Part shown: in pieces, positions 1 through 6,320 of the stretch
Layout: each line of letters starts with the position of its first letter
Position numbering within the stretch: the stretch's first letter is position 1
Program-made: the position numbers and the translations under genes
Assembly (NCBI GenBank): GCA_041750915.1
Contig: JBGSYJ010000095.1
Span: 1 to 11,233, forward strand
Direction: 5' to 3'
DNA length: 11,233 bases
From: JBGSYJ01 sp041750915
GTDB lineage: Bacteria > Acidobacteriota > Thermoanaerobaculia > Gp7-AA8
The notes under the pieces: generated by a model
What the model was told of the DNA's origin: nothing
Database searches by the model: none
What the model saw: only the letters and a program-made list of their open reading frames with translations

Positions 1-1155
1 CCGAAAGTCCCAGAAGCCGATCGCGCCCGTGTAGACGCCGCGCGGAACCGGTTCGAGCCGGCGGATACACTCGACGACCGCGCGCTTCGGTGCACCGGTG
101 ATCGATCCCGACGGAAACATCGCCGCAAAGACTTCGGCGAATGGCCGCGCTCCGAGGCCTTCTGCGCGGATCGTCGACTCGAGATGGAGAACGTGTTTGA
201 GCCGGATGACGTCTCGGAATGAAGCGACCCGCACCTGGCCGGCCGGCGCGACTTTTCCGAAGTCGTTACGGATCAGATCGACAATCATCAGATGCTCGGA
301 TGCATCTTTCCTGCTCGAGAGCAGCCACTCGGTGTCGGAACGATCGCGACCTGTCCGCTCGATCGTCCCTTTGATCGGCCTTGATTCGGCGATCCCGGTT
401 GCTGCGTCGTATCGCAGAAAAACCTCGGGCGAAGCACTTGCGATATGCCAGTTGCCACCATTGATGAAAGCGGAACAGCGGGGAATGTCGTCACCGGTGA
501 TCGCCAGATAGAGTGCGAAGGGATCCCATGCGCCCGGAGATGAGAACCGGCGAGTCAGGTTCACCTGGTAGAAATCGCCGCGCAGGATCGCCTGCCTGAT
601 CTCGTCGACGGCTGCGCGGTATTCAGCCGCGTCCAGCGATTCGGACATCGCGCCTGGTGGATTCTTTGCCCGTGGAAATCGAGCTGTGGAATCGCGCATT
701 GACTTGAGATCAGCCCGCAGCCGATCGAGATCGCGCTCGAAGCAGAAGAGGAAAGCCCCACCAGACGGATCGATCGCAACCACAGACTCGTGCCGTGCGA
801 ACCACAGAGGAGGCTCCGCCGGACTTTCCTCGTAGACAGCGGCACCCCACGAGCTTGCGCCCGCCTCGTAGCCGACGAAACCGATCCATCCTCCCGCGAA
901 CGGAAGCCGGTCATTGTCCGCGCTCACGGGTCGCGTCTGATCGCGGGTGATCGTCTCGAGAACAGCCTTCCACTCTTCGACGCGAGACGGCGGGAGGCTG
1001 GTCAACTCTTCGGGCCACGGAAGGATGATTTTCCACGGACCTCTGTCGCTCCAGCCCTCGAACATGGCTGTACCTTCCCGTGCAAGCAGCAGGTCAAGGG
1101 CGTCTCGATCGGGCAGATCTCCCTTTTCGAGTGGGAAGAGTTGCATGCCGGGCAT
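1..1155 (-). CDS. pabB: Aminodeoxychorismate synthase component I (partial, C-terminus off the left edge)
   Basis: PabB converts chorismate to 4-amino-4-deoxychorismate with ammonia from a glutaminase partner (PabA), the first step to p-aminobenzoate and folate, in the cytoplasm. The 385 visible residues show the chorismate-binding fold: an N-terminal part with GGWIGFVGYEAG, then GDFYQVNLTRRF, ASPEVFLRY, PIKGTIERTGRD, KDASEHLMIVDLIRNDFGKV and, near the edge, MFPSGSITGAPKRAVVECI and GVYTGAIGFWDF. The lysine in PIKGT (residue 262) is the PabB-type residue; anthranilate synthase TrpE has PIAGT, so pabB is preferred. About 70 residues should be missing compared with an E. coli-sized protein of about 450. 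I chose the ATG at 1155-1153; a second ATG lies at 1146-1144. Neither has a visible Shine-Dalgarno, and TACACT lies six bases before the first. No in-frame ATG occurs upstream before a TAG. It diverges from the small gene at 1243. Whether pabC or pabA follows cannot be seen. Confidence 0.95.
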   Translation of the reverse strand, partial: MPGMQLFPLEKGDLPDRDALDLLLAREGTAMFEGWSDRGPWKIILPWPEELTSLPPSRVEEWKAVLETITRDQTRPVSADNDRLPFAGGWIGFVGYEAGASSWGAAVYEESPAEPPLWFARHESVVAIDPSGGAFLFCFERDLDRLRADLKSMRDSTARFPRAKNPPGAMSESLDAAEYRAAVDEIRQAILRGDFYQVNLTRRFSSPGAWDPFALYLAITGDDIPRCSAFINGGNWHIASASPEVFLRYDAATGIAESRPIKGTIERTGRDRSDTEWLLSSRKDASEHLMIVDLIRNDFGKVAPAGQVRVASFRDVIRLKHVLHLESTIRAEGLGARPFAEVFAAMFPSGSITGAPKRAVVECIRRLEPVPRGVYTGAIGFWDFR

Positions 1156-1161
1156 CGCGGG

Positions 1162-1167
1162 AGTGTA
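1162..1167 (-). promoter_or_regulatory. Candidate -10 box of pabB (leaderless-type spacing)
   Basis: TACACT on the minus strand ends six bases before the chosen pabB ATG. With initiation 6-7 bases after a -10 hexamer, transcription would begin at or next to the start codon. No convincing -35 is seen at 16-18 bp and there is no Shine-Dalgarno. The same arrangement occurs before the Gfo/Idh gene (8462-8467). This is inferred from sequence only. Confidence 0.35.
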
Positions 1168-1230
1168 CCGCGGGGACGATTCTATTCGTGGCGCATCCAG
1201 CCTCTGGAACCTATCTTGAGAGATCGGTCC

Positions 1231-1237
1231 AAGGAGG
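1231..1237 (+). promoter_or_regulatory. Strong Shine-Dalgarno site
   Basis: AAGGAGG lies five bases before the ATG at 1243. It is the best ribosome binding site in the window and fixes the start of the 56-residue gene. Confidence 0.75.
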
Positions 1238-1242
1238 TTCTA

Positions 1243-1413
1243 ATGGCAAAGGAGTGGAATCAGGACGCTGTACCCCCGGAAGAAATCACTGAAATTGATG
1301 AAGGGTCGTTCGAGGATTCACCATCCGACATGAGCGCGGATCCTGCGGGAGAGACTGCCGACAACCCCGAGTGGTGGAGGGGCGACGGCTCGAGCGACGG
1401 CGAGGTTTACTGA
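1243..1413 (+). CDS. Small acidic protein of unknown function (56 aa)
   Basis: I do not recognise this 56-residue protein. The gene is supported by a strong ribosome binding site, AAGGAGG at 1231-1237, five bases before the ATG, and by a position between two real genes where no longer gene fits. The product is rich in Asp and Glu, with few basic residues (two Lys near or at the start region and one Arg), plus Gly, Ser and Pro. There is no signal peptide, membrane segment or cysteine. Its only aromatic cluster is PEWWRG near residues 44-49, before a short acidic tail ending EVY. Composition suggests a disordered or highly charged soluble protein. TATCTT at 1212-1217 could be its -10 box. It diverges from pabB and is followed 30 bp later by a perfect 15-bp hairpin. 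A longer reading of the same frame from 790 is rejected because it runs antisense through pabB. I can suggest no function. Confidence 0.7.
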   Translation: MAKEWNQDAVPPEEITEIDEGSFEDSPSDMSADPAGETADNPEWWRGDGSSDGEVY

Positions 1414-1443
1414 GGGGCAACCGAGTCCTGTCATCCGGCCCTC

Positions 1444-1477
1444 CAGTTGCCACGGTGAGCGTTCACCGTGGCAACTG
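1444..1477. terminator. Perfect 15-bp hairpin, terminator or REP-like element
   Basis: CAGTTGCCACGGTGA, loop GCGT, then the exact reverse complement of the arm. It starts 30 bp after the small gene ends and lies 50 bp before the cphA-like gene. There is no T-run on either side, so classical intrinsic termination is uncertain; it may be a transcript-stabilising or REP-type hairpin. Confidence 0.6.
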
Positions 1478-1497
1478 CCGTTAAGATGTCGTCTGTG

Positions 1498-1515
1498 GCA
1501 GAGCGCTTGCTCTGC
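1498..1515. repeat. Second perfect hairpin before the cphA-like gene
   Basis: GCAGAGC, loop GCTT, GCTCTGC: a perfect 7-bp stem ending 11 bp before the ATG at 1527. The bases TGTGGCAG at its left edge resemble TGTGGCAG at the edge of the 4041-4183 palindrome, so the two may belong to one repeat family. If transcribed in the 5' leader, the stem would sit where a ribosome binding site is expected. No Shine-Dalgarno is visible there. Confidence 0.5.
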
Positions 1516-1526
1516 GCCTCGACCAG

Positions 1527-3959
1527 ATGACACGGCACATTCAGGTTCTCGACCGGCTCGCTCTCATGGGCCCGAACCTCCATTCCCACCAGCCCTGCAT
1601 CAAGTGGAAGATCGATATCGGTTCGCTCGAGGAGCGACCGTCCAGCGTCATCCCTGGATTCGTCGAACGCCTGATGGCGAAGATGCCCTCGCTGATCGAG
1701 CACCGCTGCTCCGAGGGCGTTCGCGGAGGTTTCAAGACGCGCCTCGACATGGGGACATGGATGGGGCATGTGATGGAGCACGTCGCGATCGAGTTGCAGA
1801 ATCTCGCAGGATCGCGAGTTGGATTCGGCAGGGCACGTTCGGCGGACGAGACCGGCGTCTACTACGTCATCTATCAGTGCGAGGAACGTGAGACCGGCCT
1901 GTCGGCGGGACACCTCGCGCTCGACCTCATCGAGGCACTCATCGACGAGACCGAATTTCAGTTCGACTCTCGGCTCGCCGAGCTCCGCGATCTTCACGCC
2001 CGCAGCATCCTCGATCCCTCAACTCAGGTGATTGTCGATGCGGCGAGAGCACGCGACATTCCCCTGCTTCGGTATGAGGCGGGGAACCTGGTTCAACTGG
2101 GACACGGCTCGCGAGCGAAACGGGTTGAGGGCGCGGCCACCTCCCTGACTTCGCATCTCGGGGTCGAGCTGGCCGCCGATCGCTGGCGCTCGCGGTCGAT
2201 TCTGGAGGAGCACGGTGTCCCGGTGTCGCGCATCGAAATCTGCAGCACCATCGAAGATGCTTCGGCTGCAGCTGAGCAACTCGGCTGGCCACTGGTGGTT
2301 CGTGGTCTCGGCGAGGGTTCCTCACACGACACCGGACAGAGAGTGAGTGACGAAACATCGCTTCTCGAGGCATTCGAGAATGCAAAATGCGCACACGACC
2401 TCGTGGTGCTCGAAAAAGAGGGTGCGGGAGCACTGTTCAGGCTTCTTGTGATCGCCGGCAGATTTGCGGCAGCTGGTCGGTTGAGTCGCGCATCATCGGA
2501 GACGGAACTCTCATCGTCAACGGTTGATGACGTGACCCGTCACATTCATCCGTCTGTCGTGGCGACTGCGGAGCGAGCGGCGTCGCTCATTGGACTCGCA
2601 GTCGCCGGCGTCGACATCGTTGCCGAACGGATAGACGTTCCGCTTGAGGATACCGGCGGTGTCGTGGTGCGCGTCACCGCGGCGCCAGACCTCAGCGTTC
2701 ACGAAGGTGACGGAATGCCGCGCGCTGCCGGTGACGCCATCGTCTCAATGCTATTTCCTGCCGGTTCTTCGTCGCGAATTCCCCTGCTATCCGTCACTGG
2801 AACGAATGGCAAGACGACGACGGCGCGCCTTTGCGCACATATCGCGCTCGCAGCGGGCCATCACGTGGGACTTGCGACGACCGACGGGATCTACATCCGC
2901 AATCGACATGTCCTCAAGGGTGATCTCACCGGTCCGCAGTCCGCCAGAGTGATTCTTCAGGATCCCGCTGTGAACTTTGCCGTGCTCGAGACCGCGCGTG
3001 GTGGCATTCTTCGCGCCGGACTCGGTTACGACTGGTCCGACGTCGCGATTGTGACCAACATTGCGGAGGATCACCTCGGGCTCCGCGGCGTGAACACGAT
3101 TGAAGACCTAGCGCGCGTCAAGGCGGTGACGGTCGAGCGGGTGCGTCGCGATGGCTACGCAATCCTGAATGCTGAAGATGCGATGACCCCGCTGATGCGA
3201 GAGCACGCCGACTGCCGGATTGCGTTGTTTGCCCTCGATCCGCAGAATGCTGAATTTCGCGCGCATCGGGAAGCCGGCTGTCTCGGCGTCACGGTTGAAG
3301 ATGGCGAGATCGTCATCCATGACGGAGAGACTCACGCCGTAGTGGACAAAGTGCGCAATGTACCGATCACGTTCGATGGCCGGGCGAAATTCAACATCTC
3401 GAATGTGCTCGCCGCAGTAGCCGCCGCCCGGGCAATCGGCATTGAGATGGATTCGATTCGCAGTGGAATTCGGACGTTCTTCCCCTCGATCGCACAGACT
3501 CCCGGCCGGACGAACTTCATCGAGTTCGACGGATTCACCGTAATCATCGACTATGCGCACAATCCGCACGGCGTGGCGGCGATGGCCGACTTCGTTCGGG
3601 CATTGAAAAAAAAGCGCTCAGTGGCGACCATTGCGGTTCCCGGCGACCGGCGTGATTCTGACATTGAAGCCGTCGCGAGGATCGCCGCCGCGGCGTTCGA
3701 CGTCGTCATCCTCCGTGAGGACTACCACACGCGGGGACGGAAGCGGGGAGAGGTTGCCGGCATCATGCGCCGCGCGATCCTCGAGACAGGATTTGATGAG
3801 TCGCAGATCCACGTCTGTACAGACGAGCTTGGAGCGCTCGAGCTTGGACTGGAAATCTGTCAGGAGGACGACCTTTTTCTCTACTTCGCTGACAAGGTAG
3901 AGGAGGCCACGACTCTCATCGAGCGGAAGCGCATGGAAAGAGCGGGGCAGAAGGTATGA
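1527..3959 (+). CDS. Cyanophycin synthetase-like protein with degenerate ATP-grasp domain
   Basis: CphA enzymes polymerise Asp and Arg: the ATP-grasp (G) half adds Asp, the Mur-ligase (M) half adds Arg, and the N domain can trim the polymer into primers. Here the N domain (about 1-160) is typical, with MGPN (14-17), RPSSVIPGF, and an HxxEH at 81-85. The M domain (about 415-810) is convincing: GTNGKTTT (425-432), LETARGGILRAGLGYD (487-502), TNIAEDHLG (510-518), QTPGR, DYAHNPHG (675-682), PGDRRDSD and ADKV near the end. The middle ATP-grasp region (about 210-412) is aberrant. The usual KPLDGNHGRG is replaced by RGLGEGSSHDTG (259-270). The usual E-x-N metal site reads VVRVTAAP (380-387). About 65 residues found in normal CphA between these points are missing, which accounts for 810 rather than about 875 residues. 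I kept the start at 1527 because it matches the family N-terminus. No cyanophycinase is adjacent. cphA is the nearest family name, but normal polymer synthesis is doubtful. Confidence 0.88.
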   Translation: MTRHIQVLDRLALMGPNLHSHQPCIKWKIDIGSLEERPSSVIPGFVERLMAKMPSLIEHRCSEGVRGGFKTRLDMGTWMGHVMEHVAIELQNLAGSRVGFGRARSADETGVYYVIYQCEERETGLSAGHLALDLIEALIDETEFQFDSRLAELRDLHARSILDPSTQVIVDAARARDIPLLRYEAGNLVQLGHGSRAKRVEGAATSLTSHLGVELAADRWRSRSILEEHGVPVSRIEICSTIEDASAAAEQLGWPLVVRGLGEGSSHDTGQRVSDETSLLEAFENAKCAHDLVVLEKEGAGALFRLLVIAGRFAAAGRLSRASSETELSSSTVDDVTRHIHPSVVATAERAASLIGLAVAGVDIVAERIDVPLEDTGGVVVRVTAAPDLSVHEGDGMPRAAGDAIVSMLFPAGSSSRIPLLSVTGTNGKTTTARLCAHIALAAGHHVGLATTDGIYIRNRHVLKGDLTGPQSARVILQDPAVNFAVLETARGGILRAGLGYDWSDVAIVTNIAEDHLGLRGVNTIEDLARVKAVTVERVRRDGYAILNAEDAMTPLMREHADCRIALFALDPQNAEFRAHREAGCLGVTVEDGEIVIHDGETHAVVDKVRNVPITFDGRAKFNISNVLAAVAAARAIGIEMDSIRSGIRTFFPSIAQTPGRTNFIEFDGFTVIIDYAHNPHGVAAMADFVRALKKKRSVATIAVPGDRRDSDIEAVARIAAAAFDVVILREDYHTRGRKRGEVAGIMRRAILETGFDESQIHVCTDELGALELGLEICQEDDLFLYFADKVEEATTLIERKRMERAGQKV

Positions 3960-4276
3960 ACGCCGGCTTTCGCATTCAGTCGCGCTCGCTAAGGCACGAT
4001 ACGACGATCACGTTCCCGCCCCAGCAAGGCCCTGCCGCTGCTATGTGGCAGGGCCTTCCCAGGCCCTGCCTCTTCCGCATCGTGAAAATGTGCGACACCT
4101 GGCGCGGCTGACGATGCAGGCTCCAGATGTCGTACATCTTTACTGCTCGAAAAGGCAGGGTCTGGGAAGGCCCTGCCACATAGGCGGAGCGATCAGAACG
4201 CAGGCTGGATATGGCCGGTCGGAAGGCGTATTGTATTTTTCCCTTCCTGACGTTGACCCATCCCTGGGAGCAATCA
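3960..4276. other. Intergenic region holding a long palindrome
   Basis: No gene is supported here. The centre is the nested palindrome at 4041-4183. The flanks (3960-4040 and 4184-4276) show no clear terminator. Before the next gene, an AT-rich patch around 4229-4240 (GTATTGTATTTTT) could hold a promoter for the response regulator, but no good -35/-10 pair can be named. Confidence 0.6.
4041..4183. repeat. Nested palindrome of about 143 bp (REP-doublet or MITE-like)
   Basis: The outer arms 4041-4071 and 4153-4183 are inverted copies over 31 bp with one mismatch, starting CTATGTGGCAGGGCC. Each arm is itself a hairpin: GGCAGGGCCT-TCCC-AGGCCCTGCC on the left (4047-4070), and the same with one G.U pair on the right (4154-4177). 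Inside, a looser inverted match continues, for example CGACACCTGG at 4093-4102 against CCAGATGTCG at 4123-4132, leaving a centre of about 20 bp. There is no transposase and no obvious target-site duplication. Confidence 0.8.
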
Positions 4277-5428
4277 ATGAATCGAAGTGTTCTGGTGGTA
4301 GTAGATGACGACCCCGCGATAACAGAAGGCCTGGCGGCCGGTCTGTATGGAGCGACGCGTACGATTGTCACCTGCCATAGCGTGGAAGCTGCCGAGCTGA
4401 TGGTCGAGGAGATGCACCCTTCGGCCGTTATCAGCGACATCCAGCTTTCCGGGCGATTCGACTTCGACGGGCTCAGGCTCCTGCAGTATGCATCTGAGCA
4501 CTCCCCGGAAACAGTCGTGGTGCTGATGAGTGGTGCGCTCGCCGACGGTCTCGGGGCTGAGGCAGAACGGCGAGGCGCGGTTGCCTTTCTCCAGAAGCCG
4601 TTCAGCCTTGACGATCTCGAGAGACTTCTCGAGTCGAGGCTGCCTGCGGCGTCATCGAACGGATGGCGCTCCCGGGACGACGAGGACGTAATCAGGATAC
4701 CGATGATCGAGGACATCATCGAGAGCGAATCGCTGTTCGCCCGCTTTCAGCCGATCGTCAGCCTCCAGGACGGCGGCCGGGCTCATGGCTACGAATCGCT
4801 GATACGGCTCCTCACTCCCTCTCCTCTGACCAATCCTGTCGCGTTGTTCAGCTACGCCGCGCGAAGCCAGAAGCTCTTCGAGCTCGATCTCGCCTGCATC
4901 GACCGAGGCATGCGGTACGGCAGCGTGCTCGCTCCTCAGGGACGACTTTTCGTGAATGTTCATCCTCAGAGTTTCGAAAAATGGGACCGTCTGGAAAGCA
5001 CGATCCTGTCGAGTCAGGAACGCTACGGGCTGTCGCCGGAGGGAATCGTGCTGGAGATCACCGAGCAGGTGAGCTTCCACGCGGATGCTTCGACGTTTGC
5101 CGGTTTCGAACGCCTGCGGAGTCTTGGTTATCGTTTCGCGCTGGACGACGTGGGTGCCGGGTTCTCTCATCTCGAATACGTCGACAGGATCAAACCGTCG
5201 TATCTCAAGATCAGCCAGCAGCTGGGGTCAGGATTCGAGACGGATCCGACCCGCATCAAGATTGTGCGCAACGTCGTCTCTCTCGCGAAGGAACTCGACT
5301 GCCAGGTGATTCTCGAGGGAGTGGAGACCGCCGAGACGGCAGCGGCTGCGAGCGACATGGGGATCGAGCTCGCCCAGGGCTATCTCTACTCCCAGGCAGT
5401 CGACGCCGCGAAATTTCTGGCGGCCTGA
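4277..5428 (+). CDS. Response regulator with EAL (c-di-GMP phosphodiesterase) output
   Basis: A 383-residue two-domain protein. The receiver domain (about 3-122) has the acidic pocket D10-D12, phospho-acceptor D54 in VISDIQLSG, S85 and K107 in LQKPF. The EAL domain (about 150-383) carries E173-S-L as its signature, N227 in FVNVHP, E260 and E263 in LEITE, D290 D291 in LDDVGAGF, K311, E347 and E350 in LEGVE, and Q367 in AQGY. These match the catalytic set of the RocR-type enzymes that hydrolyse c-di-GMP to pGpG. The aspartate usual in K-x-D after the catalytic lysine is S313 here, so full activity is not certain. The start at 4277 has GGGAG at 4266-4270; an earlier in-frame start at 4211 would add 22 residues unlike a receiver N-terminus. 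It stands alone after a 317-bp gap, with no partner kinase beside it. The histidine kinase at the right end is too distant to pair by position. Confidence 0.93.
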   Translation: MNRSVLVVVDDDPAITEGLAAGLYGATRTIVTCHSVEAAELMVEEMHPSAVISDIQLSGRFDFDGLRLLQYASEHSPETVVVLMSGALADGLGAEAERRGAVAFLQKPFSLDDLERLLESRLPAASSNGWRSRDDEDVIRIPMIEDIIESESLFARFQPIVSLQDGGRAHGYESLIRLLTPSPLTNPVALFSYAARSQKLFELDLACIDRGMRYGSVLAPQGRLFVNVHPQSFEKWDRLESTILSSQERYGLSPEGIVLEITEQVSFHADASTFAGFERLRSLGYRFALDDVGAGFSHLEYVDRIKPSYLKISQQLGSGFETDPTRIKIVRNVVSLAKELDCQVILEGVETAETAAAASDMGIELAQGYLYSQAVDAAKFLAA

Positions 5429-5528
5429 GACCGGATTTTCCTGGTCATTCGCTGTTGTTTCCCGGCTGGTCTTGTTCAACAATGGAGCAACGGTTCGAGC
5501 GGCCCGACGCTGGAGTCCGGCGTCACCC

Positions 5529-6320
5529 ATGTCAATGAGTCACCCTTCTGTCCAGCCCGATGGTTTCGTCCGGTTGAAAAGCGCGCATTCTACCTCCGGT
5601 ACGGTGAGCTGTCTCTGCAGGCCCGAACTCGCAGAGGATCTGGCGCGGGCCTACGAGGAACACACCTGGGTCTATGACGCGTTCGTTCACCAGGCAGGAG
5701 TGCAGAGTTTTCGGGGACGCCGGCCGGTGCTGGCGGGAGAGCTGGGCGGAAATCAGGTCGTGGTCAAACGTCTGTTCCACGGTGGAAGTGTCGCCAGGCT
5801 CTGGAAAGATCGGTTCCTCGGGCCGGGCCGCATCACGAGCCATATTCCGCTTGCCGAATACCTCAACAGCCACGGAATCGCCACTCCAAGGGTGCTGTTC
5901 ACCTCCTGGCGCCGGTCGTGGGGCTTGGTGAGGGGAGAAGTGGGCTTCGAAAAACTCGCTGGCGGTGTGGACGCTGACCGATATCTTTTCGTATCAGAAG
6001 AGCCACCCGGAGACTGGAGTGAGACGGCAGGAAGGATTGGACGGCTCGTCGCCGACATGCATCGACTGAATTTTCTACATAACGACCTGAACCTGATGAA
6101 CATTCACATCGGGCCGGGTGACCAGATCTACGTACTCGACCTGGACAACAGCGCGCTTCCGAACGGCTCGATCCCGGCCGGCGCGCGCAGTCGAAACTTC
6201 GAGCGCCTTGTCCGTTCCATCCGCAAACAGGGCAGGGGACAGGTGCGCGAGTACGTCGAGTCGATTATCGAGACCGTCCGGCACGCCTATCGGACCGCGC
6301 CGGCGGCTGCCAATGGGTGA
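5529..6320 (+). CDS. Kdo kinase / lipopolysaccharide kinase family protein
   Basis: A 263-residue protein of the small LPS kinases (KdkA/WaaP group), which phosphorylate inner-core sugars such as Kdo using ATP at the inner face of the membrane. The kinase fold is visible: a glycine-containing strand and ATP-binding K80 in VVVKRLFHGGS, then DRFLGPGRIT and EYLNSHGIATPRVL typical of KdkA proteins. The catalytic HNDLNLMN (H184-N191, D186 the likely base) is followed by VLDLDNS (D204 and D206), in place of the DFG metal site. The next gene, an ADP-heptose glycosyltransferase, overlaps it by 8 bp, which supports an LPS-core role and translational coupling. The start is uncertain: ATG 5529 or ATG 5535 fit best. 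A TTG at 5472 would add 19 residues unlike the family. No strong Shine-Dalgarno is seen. The exact sugar acceptor cannot be told from sequence, so no symbol is given. Confidence 0.85.
   Translation: MSMSHPSVQPDGFVRLKSAHSTSGTVSCLCRPELAEDLARAYEEHTWVYDAFVHQAGVQSFRGRRPVLAGELGGNQVVVKRLFHGGSVARLWKDRFLGPGRITSHIPLAEYLNSHGIATPRVLFTSWRRSWGLVRGEVGFEKLAGGVDADRYLFVSEEPPGDWSETAGRIGRLVADMHRLNFLHNDLNLMNIHIGPGDQIYVLDLDNSALPNGSIPAGARSRNFERLVRSIRKQGRGQVREYVESIIETVRHAYRTAPAAANG

Noticed and set aside
1..1155. Anthranilate synthase component I (trpE)
   Set aside because: The PIKGT lysine and the overall motif wording match PabB; TrpE normally has PIAGT.
1527..3959. MurE, MurC or folylpolyglutamate synthase
   Set aside because: The Mur-ligase part carries CphA-specific wording (LETARGGILRAGL, PGDRRDSD) and is preceded by the CphA N domain.
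3976..4719. A 247-codon minus-strand open frame over the palindrome and the receiver domain
   Set aside because: Most of it is antisense to a clear response regulator, and the rest translates the palindrome arms; the product is serine- and arginine-rich with no motif.
5456..5484. TTGTTT - 17 bp - AACAAT as a promoter for the Kdo-kinase-like gene
   Set aside because: Only 3 of 6 and 4 of 6 consensus matches, about the level expected by chance, so it is not listed as a feature.
4663..5538. A 291-codon plus-strand open frame inside the EAL gene
   Set aside because: It is a frame-shifted reading of the EAL coding sequence, arginine-rich, with no recognisable domain.
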